The position numbers and the translations under genes were made by a program. A stretch of 64,000 nucleotides of DNA from Chiua virens. Its lineage: Eukaryota > Basidiomycota > Agaricomycetes > Boletales > Boletaceae. Each line of letters starts with the position of its first letter. Position 1 is the first letter of the stretch. Under the pieces are notes generated by a model. The model was not told where the DNA came from, did no database searches, and saw nothing but the letters and a program-made list of their open reading frames with translations. Shown here in pieces: positions 1-9,899 of the stretch. The stretch is taken from positions 248,001-312,000 of the forward strand of contig JAHNUO010000016.1 in NCBI GenBank assembly GCA_019787685.1. The letters run 5' to 3'.

Positions 1-651
1 AAGAGACTCGGCCTGAAATCCCTGTGGTCACTGCCCGCGCCGAAAACCTGTCATCATCGATCTTCATCATAGTGTGCACACGCACGGTGAGTCTTGTCTC
101 TCGTCCCTGCTGGACAGGTTCTGCAACGTATCGGTTCGAATCCGCTTCGTGATTTACCAACCCTCCGTTTCTTCCAGCGCCCACAAGCTCGTGCACCGCA
201 TCACGGTCTCAATGTCATTGCCGCCGTCACAATCTACGATCGGCCTTGAACGGATACTTCTCCGGTGGACACAGGCATAGCACCACTCCAAGATCAGGAC
301 AATACTACAATGGAGTGGCTGGAACAGACTTATCAGATACGGTTTACCTTGGTAGACTCGGACTTGTACCAGTGTCACATTTCTCCACCTGGTCATTTGG
401 CATTAGCGCAGCGGAAACCATGCGCTCCTCCGCCCATGAATCTGCCTGTCAGTTCGTGTTTTCTACCTGTCGTTTGGAACTTTGACATTGCCGTCATGAC
501 AAGAATCCCTGAATTCCAAAGACAAGGACTCGCATCGCGAAGACAATATCAAGTATTCTGGCGCGCGCGCATATCCCGCCACGGAGAACTGCACCCCGCC
601 CGATGAATAGTAGCTGCATTCTAACCCAGACGCCCCATCTCCTGCCAGTAT
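1..651. other. No assignable gene
   Basis: This stretch lies downstream of the CARNMT1 stop codon. It has short open frames on both strands, the longest about 110 codons on the plus strand from 265, but none shows a recognisable motif, a clear splice pattern or a biased codon use. It may hold the 3' region of CARNMT1 and part of a gene outside the window. Nothing is called here. Confidence 0.4.
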
Positions 652-2529
652 CTATGCAGACTCTTGGTTCTTTGTCGCTTTCCAAAACGCAGTCTTGTAG
701 ATATATCCAAGCATCGATTGATCGTTGCTTGTATAACTCGTCTCGATCGTCCGCTCGTCCTGCCAGGAAATAAATGGGCATCAGTCAAACGATGGTAAAC
801 GATATCTTGCTAGCGGTGTGATCCAAAACGCTGCTAGATCGGGAAAATGGAAGAGAGACGCACGCTCAGTCGGAAACCCATCTTGCGCATCAGCGCTTTC
901 ACCTCTTCGAGATCCAATTCTATCGACGGGTCGCTGGTGCTATTGTTTTCAAAGTGCCACAACAGCGGACCTCGAGAAAGCCAAAGGGTATGGTTCGCAT
1001 GAACAGGGCCATGCGCATTCGAGTGAGGAAAACCTACCGAGATTGATCCAGACACCACCCGGTGCTAGTATGCGGTGGATGACGCGAAGGTAATTTACGA
1101 TGTTCTTCGCCTGTCATCAAAGAACGGAGTGAGATCTGTATCGATTGGGAGGTTTGGAAGGGTCCCTTACTGTGTCGATGAAGAAGCAGGTAAGCACAGC
1201 ATCCCATTGTCCGGAATGGGGCTCGCTTTCGCCTGTGTCTTCGGCGCCATATATCTCTTCAAAATCACCTGCAGTCGAGCTGCAGCGAAGGATAGCAATG
1301 GAGTACAGATATTGGCGCACCGGCTACCAAGGAAAAATCGGATCCAGGAGGTAGATCAGAGGGAAGGACATCGGGGATTTTGACGGGTCGAAGCAACGCG
1401 GCTTTGGAAGGGATGTTCGAGAACGAATGGATGTACGGGTATATCGTATGTTCCCCGATTGCCTCAGTTCTTGAGCACGAGTTAAGCAAAGTCGACGGTA
1501 GCACTCTTAGAAGCAAACCTATTGAGAATGAGGTAGGAGGAGAGGAGCATATAATGAGAAAACTCGTTTCCCTGACAAGCGAAACCTGGAAGTCCGAGTC
1601 AGTATCGCGGTCGGGTTGGACAGTAAATGCGTTAGACCTAGCTTCGCAACGTCGTACGCCAATCTCCCAAGACCTGCGCCGGGTATGAGGACTCGAATCG
1701 TTCGTCTGGTGCTTTCTAGTCAACGAACTATCCATGTTCACCGGGAAATAGTGTGTGACCTATCTCGACCTTCAAAATATTCCTCAAGCGCCCTTTTCAT
1801 CGGCTCATAACATAAATCACGCTCGGCCTTGCCCTGGAAACGTATCGTTGACGGACGGTGCACAAGGGTGACGTGAAAAAACTCACGTCTTCACTCCAGT
1901 CACGAACAAACTGCTTGAGCGTGCTTCTCAACTTGTCCATGTCAAAGTCCGTGGGCCTATACCTTGCCTGACCCTGCCCATTTGCCTTCCTCGGATCTGG
2001 GATTTTCGCCTCGTTCGCATTCGGGTGTGAGTGGCCGTGTGAGTAGGACGCATCCCCTGAAATCATGGAAGCATGTGAAGAGATCACCATTCGGACAATA
2101 TCCTACCTTGTCCTGCCAATCTCTCGGATGACTGCAAAGGAGACTCTGAATCTTCCAGCCCCTCGTCCCGTTCTACGTCACAATCTTTCCCCAAACTCAC
2201 ATTATGTCCAAATATCTCTGGGTTGGCGACGATTTTGTTCAAAAAGTCGGCGTTGGCGAGGATGGCCGCCTCGATCTCTTGGAGTTTCCGTCTGTAACCT
2301 ATCGAATCGAGCAACGCCTTGTCTGCATGTGGAAGCGTATAGAGATCTTTTCTGCGACGATTGTTGGCCGTCAGCTGTCAGCGATGGGTAGCGACGTGGT
2401 CAGCGTGTCGATCGAGTTGAGGTATGGGCTTGTTACCGAATATTGAGCGTATTGTCGGAATGTAGTGACGACGTTTGAGAAATGGGTTTGTTCTTCCTGA
2501 ATGTCTTCCTCTGAAAATTGAGGCGACAT
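652..2529 (-). CDS. CARNMT1: Carnosine N-methyltransferase-like protein (N2227 family)
   Basis: A SAM-dependent methyltransferase of the CARNMT1/N2227 family, which in animals methylates carnosine to anserine; the fungal substrate is not known from sequence. The start at 2529 opens MSPQFSEEDIQ and is followed by an intron and the exon carrying SIGYRRKLQEIEAAILAN. The family block FDMDKLRSTLKQFVRDWSE lies near 1920, the glycine-rich SAM motif IPGAGLGRLAYDVAKLG near 1660, and the block YPYIHSFSN...PPGSDFS...AGDFEEIYG between 1440 and 1240. The C-terminal exon ends ERTIETSYTSNDQSMLGYIY and stops at 652. At least six short introns are needed. It is divergent from ISY1 with only 138 bp between the start codons, so the two genes probably share a promoter. 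The family call is strong; individual junctions are by eye. Confidence 0.9.
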
Positions 2530-2667
2530 TGCGTTATAATACAAACGAGACGTGATAATGTGATGCCGTAGTACGGTTATCTCGTTACGTGGCTTTGTTG
2601 ATTTCTAAAGTCTTTGCCAAACAAACGTCTCACTTACCCTCATACTTCCACACACCAATACATCACC
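2530..2667. promoter_or_regulatory. Shared divergent promoter of CARNMT1 and ISY1
   Basis: The 138 bp between the two start codons is the only sequence available for the 5' ends of both divergent genes. No clear TATA box is visible. Calling it bidirectional is an inference from the geometry. Confidence 0.45.
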
Positions 2668-3837
2668 ATGGTGTGTCTACAATCCACTTACATTTTGTTC
2701 AAGGAGATCATCATATACTCACACATATCTTACAGGCACGTAATGAAGAAAAGGCTCAATCCATGCTCTATCGTTTCCGCGAGGCCCAGGCGGCGGAACT
2801 GGGCCTCGGCACCCGCGCTGACAAACGCCCCAAGATGGCCAGCGCATGCAGAAGTCTCCGCGAATGCGAACGCTGGCGAGGCGAGATTCTGCGCGAAATC
2901 AGCCGCAAGGTGTCCAAGATTCAGGATGGTGCGCGTCTCTCTTGTGGTTCCCATTCACGCTCGTCTCACTACCACCTCTTGTTCTGCAGCCGGTCTGACG
3001 GATTACGAGGTACGCGATTTGAACGACGAGATCAACAAGTTGTTGCGTGAGAAGCGGCATTGGGAGAATCAAATTATCACGCTTGGAGGTGCCAACTATA
3101 GACGAAATGTCGCCATGCTGGATGACGATGGCAAGGAGGTACCGGGTACTAAAGGATACAAGTACGTTCACCCCCACTTCACGTCCCATTCCAGTTACTC
3201 ATCATTTAATAGATATTTTGGTCGCGCCAAAGAACTCCCCGGTGTTCGCGAGCTCTTCCAAAGTCGGAAAAAGGAGGAGGAAGAAGAAAACCAAGCCTTG
3301 GCGTATTATAAAAAGTTTATGCACCAAGGACCGGCTTATTTTGGAGACCTGGACGAGGCTCAATCGGGGAGTGAGCTGCTCGAATACGAGCAGGAGGCAG
3401 AGGAGTCGGAATGGCGGGAGGCACAGTTGCGGGTTCGGGAGGTTCTCCAAATTGAAAAGGACGATCCCATTCCCGATATTCCTCGTGGTCCAAGACAATC
3501 AGTATCTGCTACCCCGTCGGACTCATCACCCCCCTCCAGCACATCGTCGATAAATCCCAAACGGAAAGCCGATGGTGATGTCAATATGGCAGATGAGGAT
3601 GACTCACCGCCCGAAAATGCCAAACGATCCAAGACAGATTCGGTCAATCAATCACTCGTATCTGCTCCTGCGCCGAACTCGATGCAAGCCCACGCCCAGC
3701 TGGCGGCAACATACATATCCTTCCTCTCGCCAGAGGATCTCCTCCCACCGAAGATGCCAACGAAGGAAGAGATGGAGGGCGTACTACTCAAATTACAAAA
3801 GGAGGCGTTGGTGAACGAGTATTTCGGAGACTCGTAG
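2668..3837 (+). CDS. ISY1: Pre-mRNA-splicing factor ISY1
   Basis: ISY1 is a component of the Prp19-associated (NTC) complex that helps hold the spliceosome active site between the two catalytic steps. The start codon is exon-final: ATG at 2668-2670 is followed by an intron (2671-2735), then ARNEEKAQSMLYRFREAQ, the signature N-terminus of the family. Further introns are at 2929-2989 and 3162-3212, giving 330 residues. The conserved block DYEVRDLNDEINKLLREK and GANYRR lies near residues 90-120, and KYFGRAKELPGVRELF near 150. The C-terminal half is acidic and Ser/Pro-rich, as is usual for fungal ISY1. It converges on CSN1 downstream. Confidence 0.95.
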   Translation: MVCLQSTYILFKEIIIYSHISYRHVMKKRLNPCSIVSARPRRRNWASAPALTNAPRWPAHAEVSANANAGEARFCAKSAARCPRFRMVRVSLVVPIHARLTTTSCSAAGLTDYEVRDLNDEINKLLREKRHWENQIITLGGANYRRNVAMLDDDGKEVPGTKGYKYVHPHFTSHSSYSSFNRYFGRAKELPGVRELFQSRKKEEEEENQALAYYKKFMHQGPAYFGDLDEAQSGSELLEYEQEAEESEWREAQLRVREVLQIEKDDPIPDIPRGPRQSVSATPSDSSPPSSTSSINPKRKADGDVNMADEDDSPPENAKRSKTDSVNQSLVSAPAPNSMQAHAQLAATYISFLSPEDLLPPKMPTKEEMEGVLLKLQKEALVNEYFGDS

Positions 3838-4117
3838 CTGTAACTTATGCATCTGTTGCATCTCACTGCTCGCACACGCTGATTGTTCTGGTATTCGACA
3901 TAACTTGATCTTCATCTGTGTGTGCTATGTGACAAGAGAAAGTGTGGGTAAGGTTGTCCATCTCAGCTCAGATCTCCCATGACCATAGGAGACTCGATGA
4001 GGTTTTGATTTTGATCCCGCCGTGACTTGGGGCTTCTCACCATCAAGTCTGCTTGTTGCCTGGACGGAGTAGCGAGTTAACGCCCACTCAAATAGAATGG
4101 TCAAGTCGTCATTGAGC

Positions 4118-5823
4118 TCACAGTCGCATTCGCAAAAGCAATTTGCGATTCGTGCTTTGGATATCCGAAGCCGTCTTCATGGCGTTCTCGAACAGCTCCG
4201 CGCGATGATCCGTCTTCTTTGCTTTCAAGATCTACGGGGAGATGAGAATGCTGAGGTCCAAACTATGAACCGTAAATCGTTACCTTGTTCTGGCTATCCA
4301 CCCGTCCCTGGATTTGACCACTTTGAATGAGGGTAACAACCTCCCGCTCGACTTCCTCGATACTCCAACCAAATGCCAATGCCATGCGATCAAGACGGAT
4401 TGTCTCGAATGGCTGGAAGTACAATACAACTGCCTTCTGCCTCAATTGTTGAGTGACATCGTTCACGTGAACACTCAAATGTATGTCTATGTAGTGTCTC
4501 GTCTATCCCAAACCGCAGATGTCACACAACACGACCAAGGACGAGAAAAAGGTGGCTCACAGAATATCGGGAGAGAATCTCGAGCGTCGTCTTGAAATCG
4601 CTGGACATGTATGCTCGTATGAGGTCTCGAATGTATGGTTCCTGCTCTATATATGCGGAAAAGATGGCATTTTGAAGGAGTTGTGACTTGATGGCGGAAC
4701 GCGACAGGCTTGCAAGCGCACATAGCGTGCCGTAAATAGCGATATCACCTGGAGCGACGAGCTGCACGATCAAGGGTATCAGTCATCATACACACCATCA
4801 GGGTGCGTCCCCACCTTCCCAACCCAATCGCCGAGTTGTGATGGAGAGCCTAGTCGCAGGAAAACCGAGGCCGCCCTCTCGTAATTACCCTGTCCAAGGT
4901 GCGATAGAGCCATGCCGAAATCGAGCTTGGATTGCACCTGCTTCGCGCTCTGGGCTCGCTTTCTTAGACGCGGGTAGAGCGGTTGCGCCACCTTCTGTGT
5001 TGGCGGCAGCGGCAGCGGCAGCACTTTCCAATGCACCGTCTGCTTTGTAAATGTACGACGATATATGTGTATAGTTGCGCTGCTCGATCACGAGCTGCAA
5101 ACACGATCGATAATCTCCACGCGAGCATCAAAGGTCGGGCGTACCTCCAGAACAGAAAGACACATATCCAGCACATGTTGACCCGTCGAACAAAATTCGC
5201 GCAACTTCGTAAAGTGTTTCAACGCCGAGGCAAAATCGCCTGTGGCGCGGTAATACTCGCCAAGATCCCTGTGCGCCATCTGTCGCCGGCCGTGAACGAC
5301 AGATGGTTTGGAAGCACACATGAACGTACCCGAATGCTCTCTTTTATCATGTTGTTCGTATATGTCTTGAGCTCGACCTCCAATTTCGTCCGTTCAGCAA
5401 CGTTCCTCTTGGTGACCTCCTCGATCCAGGCGGTGTCCACGACGACAACATCGTTCGCGGGGGGTAGACCTTGTCCCTCGGGCAACGCCGCCGCATTCGC
5501 GTACGCGGTCAAGGCAGCTTGTACGAGCGACGGATCACGAAGGTGGTATAGGTGGCTGAACGCGAGTTTCAGGGCTTGAGGGGCGATGGCGGGACACGAG
5601 GCGATGATGGTGAGGAGTCTGTCGACGGCTGTACGGCCTGTGCACGGTCTAGACTCGACAGCGTCGTTTGTGAACGCGAGGAAGACGTACCAGTGTAACT
5701 GGCGATGTACGCGTCGAGATCAAAGGGGTGTGCATCGTCGACGGGTCGTGCAAGTCGTCGTCGGGGCTGCTGCGTTGAATATTGGTTGGCAATTTCAGAG
5801 TCGATCGGGTCAACGTCCATCAT
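4118..5823 (-). CDS. CSN1: COP9 signalosome complex subunit 1
   Basis: A PCI-domain scaffold subunit of the COP9 signalosome, which removes NEDD8 from cullin-RING ligases. The protein begins [16 protein letters not shown] at 5823. The central helical-repeat part includes [20 protein letters not shown] (5280-5220) and [19 protein letters not shown] (near 4900). The PCI part includes [20 protein letters not shown] (near 4600) and [20 protein letters not shown] (near 4360). The last exon, after an intron ending near 4237, encodes [19 protein letters not shown] and stops at 4118, matching the helical C-terminal tail of CSN1. About eight short introns are required. The start lies 100 bp from the 5' end of a divergent tRNA gene. 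Confidence 0.92.
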
Positions 5824-5922
5824 CTTGATGATAGGCTCGCAACAAAGCCGTGCTCGATGACAGGTGAGGAGAGTCTCTTGTCCAACGTTGACGTAATACC
5901 CTCGAACAATTCCCCCCTCATA

Positions 5923-6003
5923 GGGCACTTGGCACAGTTGGTAGCGCGCACGCTTCGCACTGAAGATTGCGTGAGGTCGTGGGTTCAACTCCCACAGTGT
6001 CCA
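5923..6003 (+). tRNA. tRNA-Ala(CGC) with an 8-nt intron
   Basis: The acceptor stem is GGGCACT/AGTGTCC with discriminator A6003, and it contains the G3:U70 pair that identifies alanine tRNAs. The A box TGGCACAGTTGG (5930-5941) and B box GGTTCAACTCC (5982-5992) are excellent. The anticodon stem CACGC (5949-5953) pairs with GCGTG (5969-5973), leaving a 15-nt loop. Removing CTGAAGAT (5960-5967), one base after the anticodon at the canonical intron position, gives a normal 7-nt loop TTCGCAT with anticodon CGC. Part of the intron (GAA) can be mistaken for a Phe anticodon, but that reading breaks the stem. Confidence 0.9.
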
Positions 6004-6007
6004 CAGC

Positions 6008-6014
6008 TTTTTTT
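6008..6014 (+). terminator. RNA polymerase III terminator
   Basis: A run of seven T residues starts five bases after the tRNA discriminator base, which is the standard pol III stop signal. Confidence 0.85.
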
Positions 6015-6086
6015 CTCTTTACATTGCTCTAACATCAAATCAGACTGCAAGTAAATTTCGCAAAATGTGTAAGGTAGTCAGTGTAA

Positions 6087-7762
6087 CTACTCGAAACGTT
6101 TCCATGCATGTTTCTCGTACTCCTTCGGCTTTGCTTTGCGCCTCGTTGGTCTGCAAAGTTGCATCTTAGCGTGAGGTTCAGAGGGGCGTGGATGAATACT
6201 TACAGTACAGGAACACGAGGCTCGATCAACGCGCGTTGCTGAAGACTCACGAAACGATCGCGGAATAAGTTCCCTTCAGGCTAATGACCGCACTCTCAGC
6301 AAAGTGATATCCATAATCACCCTTCACATACCTTGATATTCCTGAGGTTTTCACTCAGATCCTCCCCAATCTGTACCTCGATCTCATTTTCCGGAATACG
6401 ATGCCTTCCGAGTCGTTGGCCCGCAAGGCCTTTTCGTAGCTTCAGCCGACGAGCAAGCTGGCGTACTAGGCGAGCTTGTTGGCGGGCATCTGCAAGCTTA
6501 GACAAGTCAGATCGCAACCCCTTGGCCTGGTTGATTGAGTTGAGCAGGCGTTTCCGCAGGGCTTTCTCCGCCAGTGCATGTTTCTGTGTTTAGCAACTTT
6601 GTCAATCATAATCCCAAGCGGAGTCTCTTAAACACATACCTCTGCTTTTTGTTTTGCCATGCGAGCACGCTGTTGTTTGGTTTTCCTCGCAGGTAATCTT
6701 TTGGGTACTGGAGCAGGGCGCATCGTTGATGGTTTCCACGTCGTCCTTGATCTCGTCAATGTCCATGCCGACGGGAACACCCTCCAAGACAGTCAATTGC
6801 GGCAGATGCACGCGCCTGCTCAATCTTCTTTTTAGCATCCTGAAGACGATCTGCCTCTTCCTGCCTTTGTTGTTCCACTTTATACGCTTCCATGAGGAGT
6901 TCCTGGTGTGCCTGCACGGGTGGGTTATAAGAAGCACCTGGATGTGGAGCAGACACCGCAGGAACGACGATCACATCTCGCGGGTGGCCAAGTTCGGGTT
7001 TCTATCACCACGTAGGTCAGTGATACGCTTGACCTGATCGCCCGGCGAGATACCTCACCTTGATCGACCGGTTTTGAATGGTTTCTAGCCCATCGGGTAT
7101 GATCTCCTCGACAGTCGGAACGTCCCACAGGTCGTGTCCTCCACTATGCTTGACGGCATGCGAGACGTCGATGGCAGCGCTGCCTGCGCCGAATTCGGTC
7201 GGGTCCATGATAGCATTGAAATGTCCTTTCCGCGGACGCTTCGCAATCCGCAATAGTCTTTCCTTGTCGGCACGAGAAATTTTGCTCCAGACGATTTCGT
7301 TGGGCGCGACAGGACAGCAGGAACGGCAGACCGTTGTGAAATAATTTTTGTGGACGTCAATTCGGATTTCGAGAACCGAGGCAACGATTTTCGAACTGGG
7401 ATACGATTGGTGATCCTGCAGATGTTCTGGAAAAAATTGGCATTTCGCACCTTGCTCATCCCCCTTGGTATCGACTACAAAGAGTTGATCGTTTGTCTGC
7501 TTTTGTAGTATTGACCTGGATAACACGTCGCATGAGCGGAGAGGCAACGTTGCAGCCCAACTGACCCGACGACCCGTTCCTCCGCTCGAAGGCTCTCCAA
7601 ACCTTCTTCAACAGGCTGAATGTCGATGTTCTTTCTCCATGCTCGTTTGCCCTTGCGACTCGACTGTAAAAGCTGGGAAGGCGCGCCAACTGCGGACCTT
7701 GTTTTCTTTCTGACCACCTTTGACGAGGTGTTAGAAGAGGTTGGTGATGTGGTTGAAGTCAT
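6087..7762 (-). CDS. NOP53: Ribosome biogenesis protein NOP53
   Basis: A nucleolar 60S assembly factor that recruits the exosome helicase Mtr4 for ITS2 processing. The start at 7762 gives MTSTTSPTSSNTSSKVV, followed by SSRKGKRAWRKNIDIQPVEE, the N-terminal hallmark of the family. The C-terminal half has the basic helix ARQQARLVRQLARRLKLRK (near 6460) and the block RLGRHRIPENEIEVQIGEDL (near 6400). After an intron comes PEGNLFRDRFVSLQQRALIE and PRVPVL (6270-6210), then a last exon PTRRKAKPKEYEKHAWKRFE that stops at 6087. The last junction (CT|A) is needed to reach this conserved tail; reading on at the donor would stop at 6200. The gene ends 84 bp after the convergent tRNA. Confidence 0.92.
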
Positions 7763-9018
7763 ATCCACTCAAGACTACTAGTGAGCTTGACGTTTGTCGT
7801 TATGTCTGGTGAGTTACGTAATCACCACTAACTCTTTCTCTGATTCTCCTGAATCTTCTGGATGGGTTCCAAAGGAGCGCACATTCGAGACACGACACGG
7901 TGTGGAAGCTAGCAGCTCAACGTTCAACGTTCAACATCGGAGTGCAAACACAATCTTGTCTTCTACGTCCTGACAGGACTTGCAATAATTAGTCTCGGAA
8001 TTGGCGGAGACGGTGTCAGAAAGAACGGGGTAGCGGTGAGTACTGACAGTCAAGAACCGGGTAATGTGCGACGCCAACATCGGAGGTGAAGTCGCTCATT
8101 CGCAACTTCATAGTGAAGCGAATGGCGCGCGATCTCTTCAAAGTCCCGACAGTGTTTTTATCACGTCCATCGATATCCCTTTGGTGGGGTGTATCGACTC
8201 CCAGTCTGGGCATGAATAGCGCAACCGAATGCGCGACGACGGCTGATTTAGCACTTGACGTGCGCCATATAATTCCTTTACAAATCTGGATATGGTTGTC
8301 ATCCTTGCGACTGAAATTTACAGAGAATCCCCTCTAAATCCTGACCGTAACTACCCATCGGAGAGCGCCACATCGTATCCGAGTCTGAAATTCTGATTTC
8401 ATTCAGGGACTGAGCAAATCATACCATGATAATGCGGGGTGCTCGCATCAAGCTCCGGCCGTCTGGCAGGTTCGGCCCCCGTGGTACTCCAAGCGCAACC
8501 GAGGACTGATCGTGACAGGAACCCCCAATGGAGTCTTTTTTTCCCTTCATTGAAACGAATTAGCATATCGAGTTCGGTATCGAGTAAGACGTCTCATCAG
8601 AGACTAGCTGTAGACGAGCAATCAACGTCCGATTTGGTCGCACCCATATCCAATTTACTTCTCTCCCAAGCTTATGGGCCCTCGATGCTAATTGTGACCC
8701 GCCGGTGTATACTCGGTCAGTCTTCATGTTGGATTCGCTCCATAGGACCATGACCACACTCAAGTCATCCCATGATCGTGCTAGGCCTATGGTTGACTCG
8801 AGGCTTTTTTGCACTTACATCCCTTCGATGGGTACGTTTCTCTCGGTCCAACTTGAATATGATAAGCGAAACGAAATCTCACCCGTCTTCCTACAGACTC
8901 GGTGAAGTTTGTTTCAGAATCAAGTTTCAAGTTACGCCCCTTCGGTTGATCGGGGAGCCTAGTTCAGTCTGGCTTTTATAGTCGAAAAGCAAGGAGCTTC
9001 ACTTGACCCGTCTGAATT
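7763..9018. other. Gene-poor stretch with possible decayed coding sequence
   Basis: No intact gene is visible. A frame on the plus strand around 8690-8900 (including SVFMLDSLHRTMTTLKSSHD) could be the decayed 5' part of the acyltransferase-like remnant that follows at 9019, but stops and frame changes prevent a firm model. Confidence 0.3.
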
Positions 9019-9318
9019 CATTCATTTTGGTTCGGAGCATCGATCTCAAATGGCTACCACTACTTTGTCCAGGACTTACTGCTTGTAGCCTTGAAGGGAG
9101 ATCAAGACAACAATTTGAAGGAATACGGCCTGTACTTTCACGGTGCCCATTCCATCTTAGACGGAGGACCTGCAGTCCAAGCACTGAGCCTCACATGTGA
9201 AAGGATCTCTAATCATGGCACGGAAGTCAAAGTCGCACCTACAGACGAATGGAAGAACCTCCTGGTGGATCCCAAGAATAGGAGCCGCCAGGAAAATACC
9301 TCCAGCAGGCTCTGGTGA
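9019..9318 (+). pseudogene. Remnant of a condensation/acyltransferase-type gene (HxxxDG motif)
   Basis: From 9019 an open frame reads FGASISNGYHYFVQDLLLVA and then, near 9140, YFHGAHSILDGGPAVQALSL. HSILDG fits the HxxxDG active-site motif of BAHD acyltransferases and NRPS-type condensation domains. A family member would be 400-500 residues, but here only about 95 codons are open, with an in-frame stop just upstream and a poly-G run after the end. A second in-frame segment (9578-9690, containing PAARAVSPDGTPYFLCCVR) and a third (9662-9889, containing GVRVSTKDALLEMIDLVEAV) may belong to the same locus in other frames. I read this as a decayed gene; a live gene with several introns is not excluded. 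Confidence 0.4.
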
Positions 9319-9329
9319 GGGCTGATCGC

Positions 9330-9340
9330 GGGGGGGGGGC
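9330..9340. repeat. Poly-G run
   Basis: A short homopolymer G tract just after the acyltransferase-like remnant. Its length may be unreliable in assembly. Confidence 0.6.
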
Positions 9341-9899
9341 GGGTATCATCGACGTCTATCTTGAGCGGATATGCGATGCTGGTCGGTGCAACCGGACGGG
9401 GGACCTGCTATCCTCTTGTGTGCCAATCCTTCTGACGTGCCACGTCGATCTTGAATGTAACATTCGAAACTAGCAACCTCGGTTGGATGTCGTGCCTCAC
9501 GCCAGCTTGTTTCAGTGTAAGAAGCCGAGATTCAAAGGTAGGATATTGACAGGAGGTAATCCAATTCTAAAATCTACAAGGTATCCACGACACCGCCCCC
9601 GTCGCGTCCTTCCCTGCAGCACGCGCGGTTTCGCCCGACGGCACCCCCTACTTCCTGTGCTGTGTGCGATACAAGTCCGGTTGACCCCGCAAAAAGTATG
9701 GGTGTTCAAAGCTTTAAAGCTCCAAAACTTGGTGTCCGAGTCAGCACGAAGGACGCCTTGTTGGAGATGATCGATCTTGTGGAAGCCGTACATTTTGAGT
9801 TGGTAGCCAAAGGAACTAAAGTTGCTGTGCTTGACTCGGAACCAGTGTCTGAGGACTTCCCTCGCGAATCGCTCTTGGCCGAGAACTGAGGCAACATGG

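Noticed and set aside
5954..5974. Reading the tRNA as tRNA-Phe (GAA anticodon in CTGAAGA)
   Set aside because: That choice gives mismatched anticodon-stem pairs, while the Ala(CGC) reading with an 8-nt intron gives five perfect pairs and has the G3:U70 pair.
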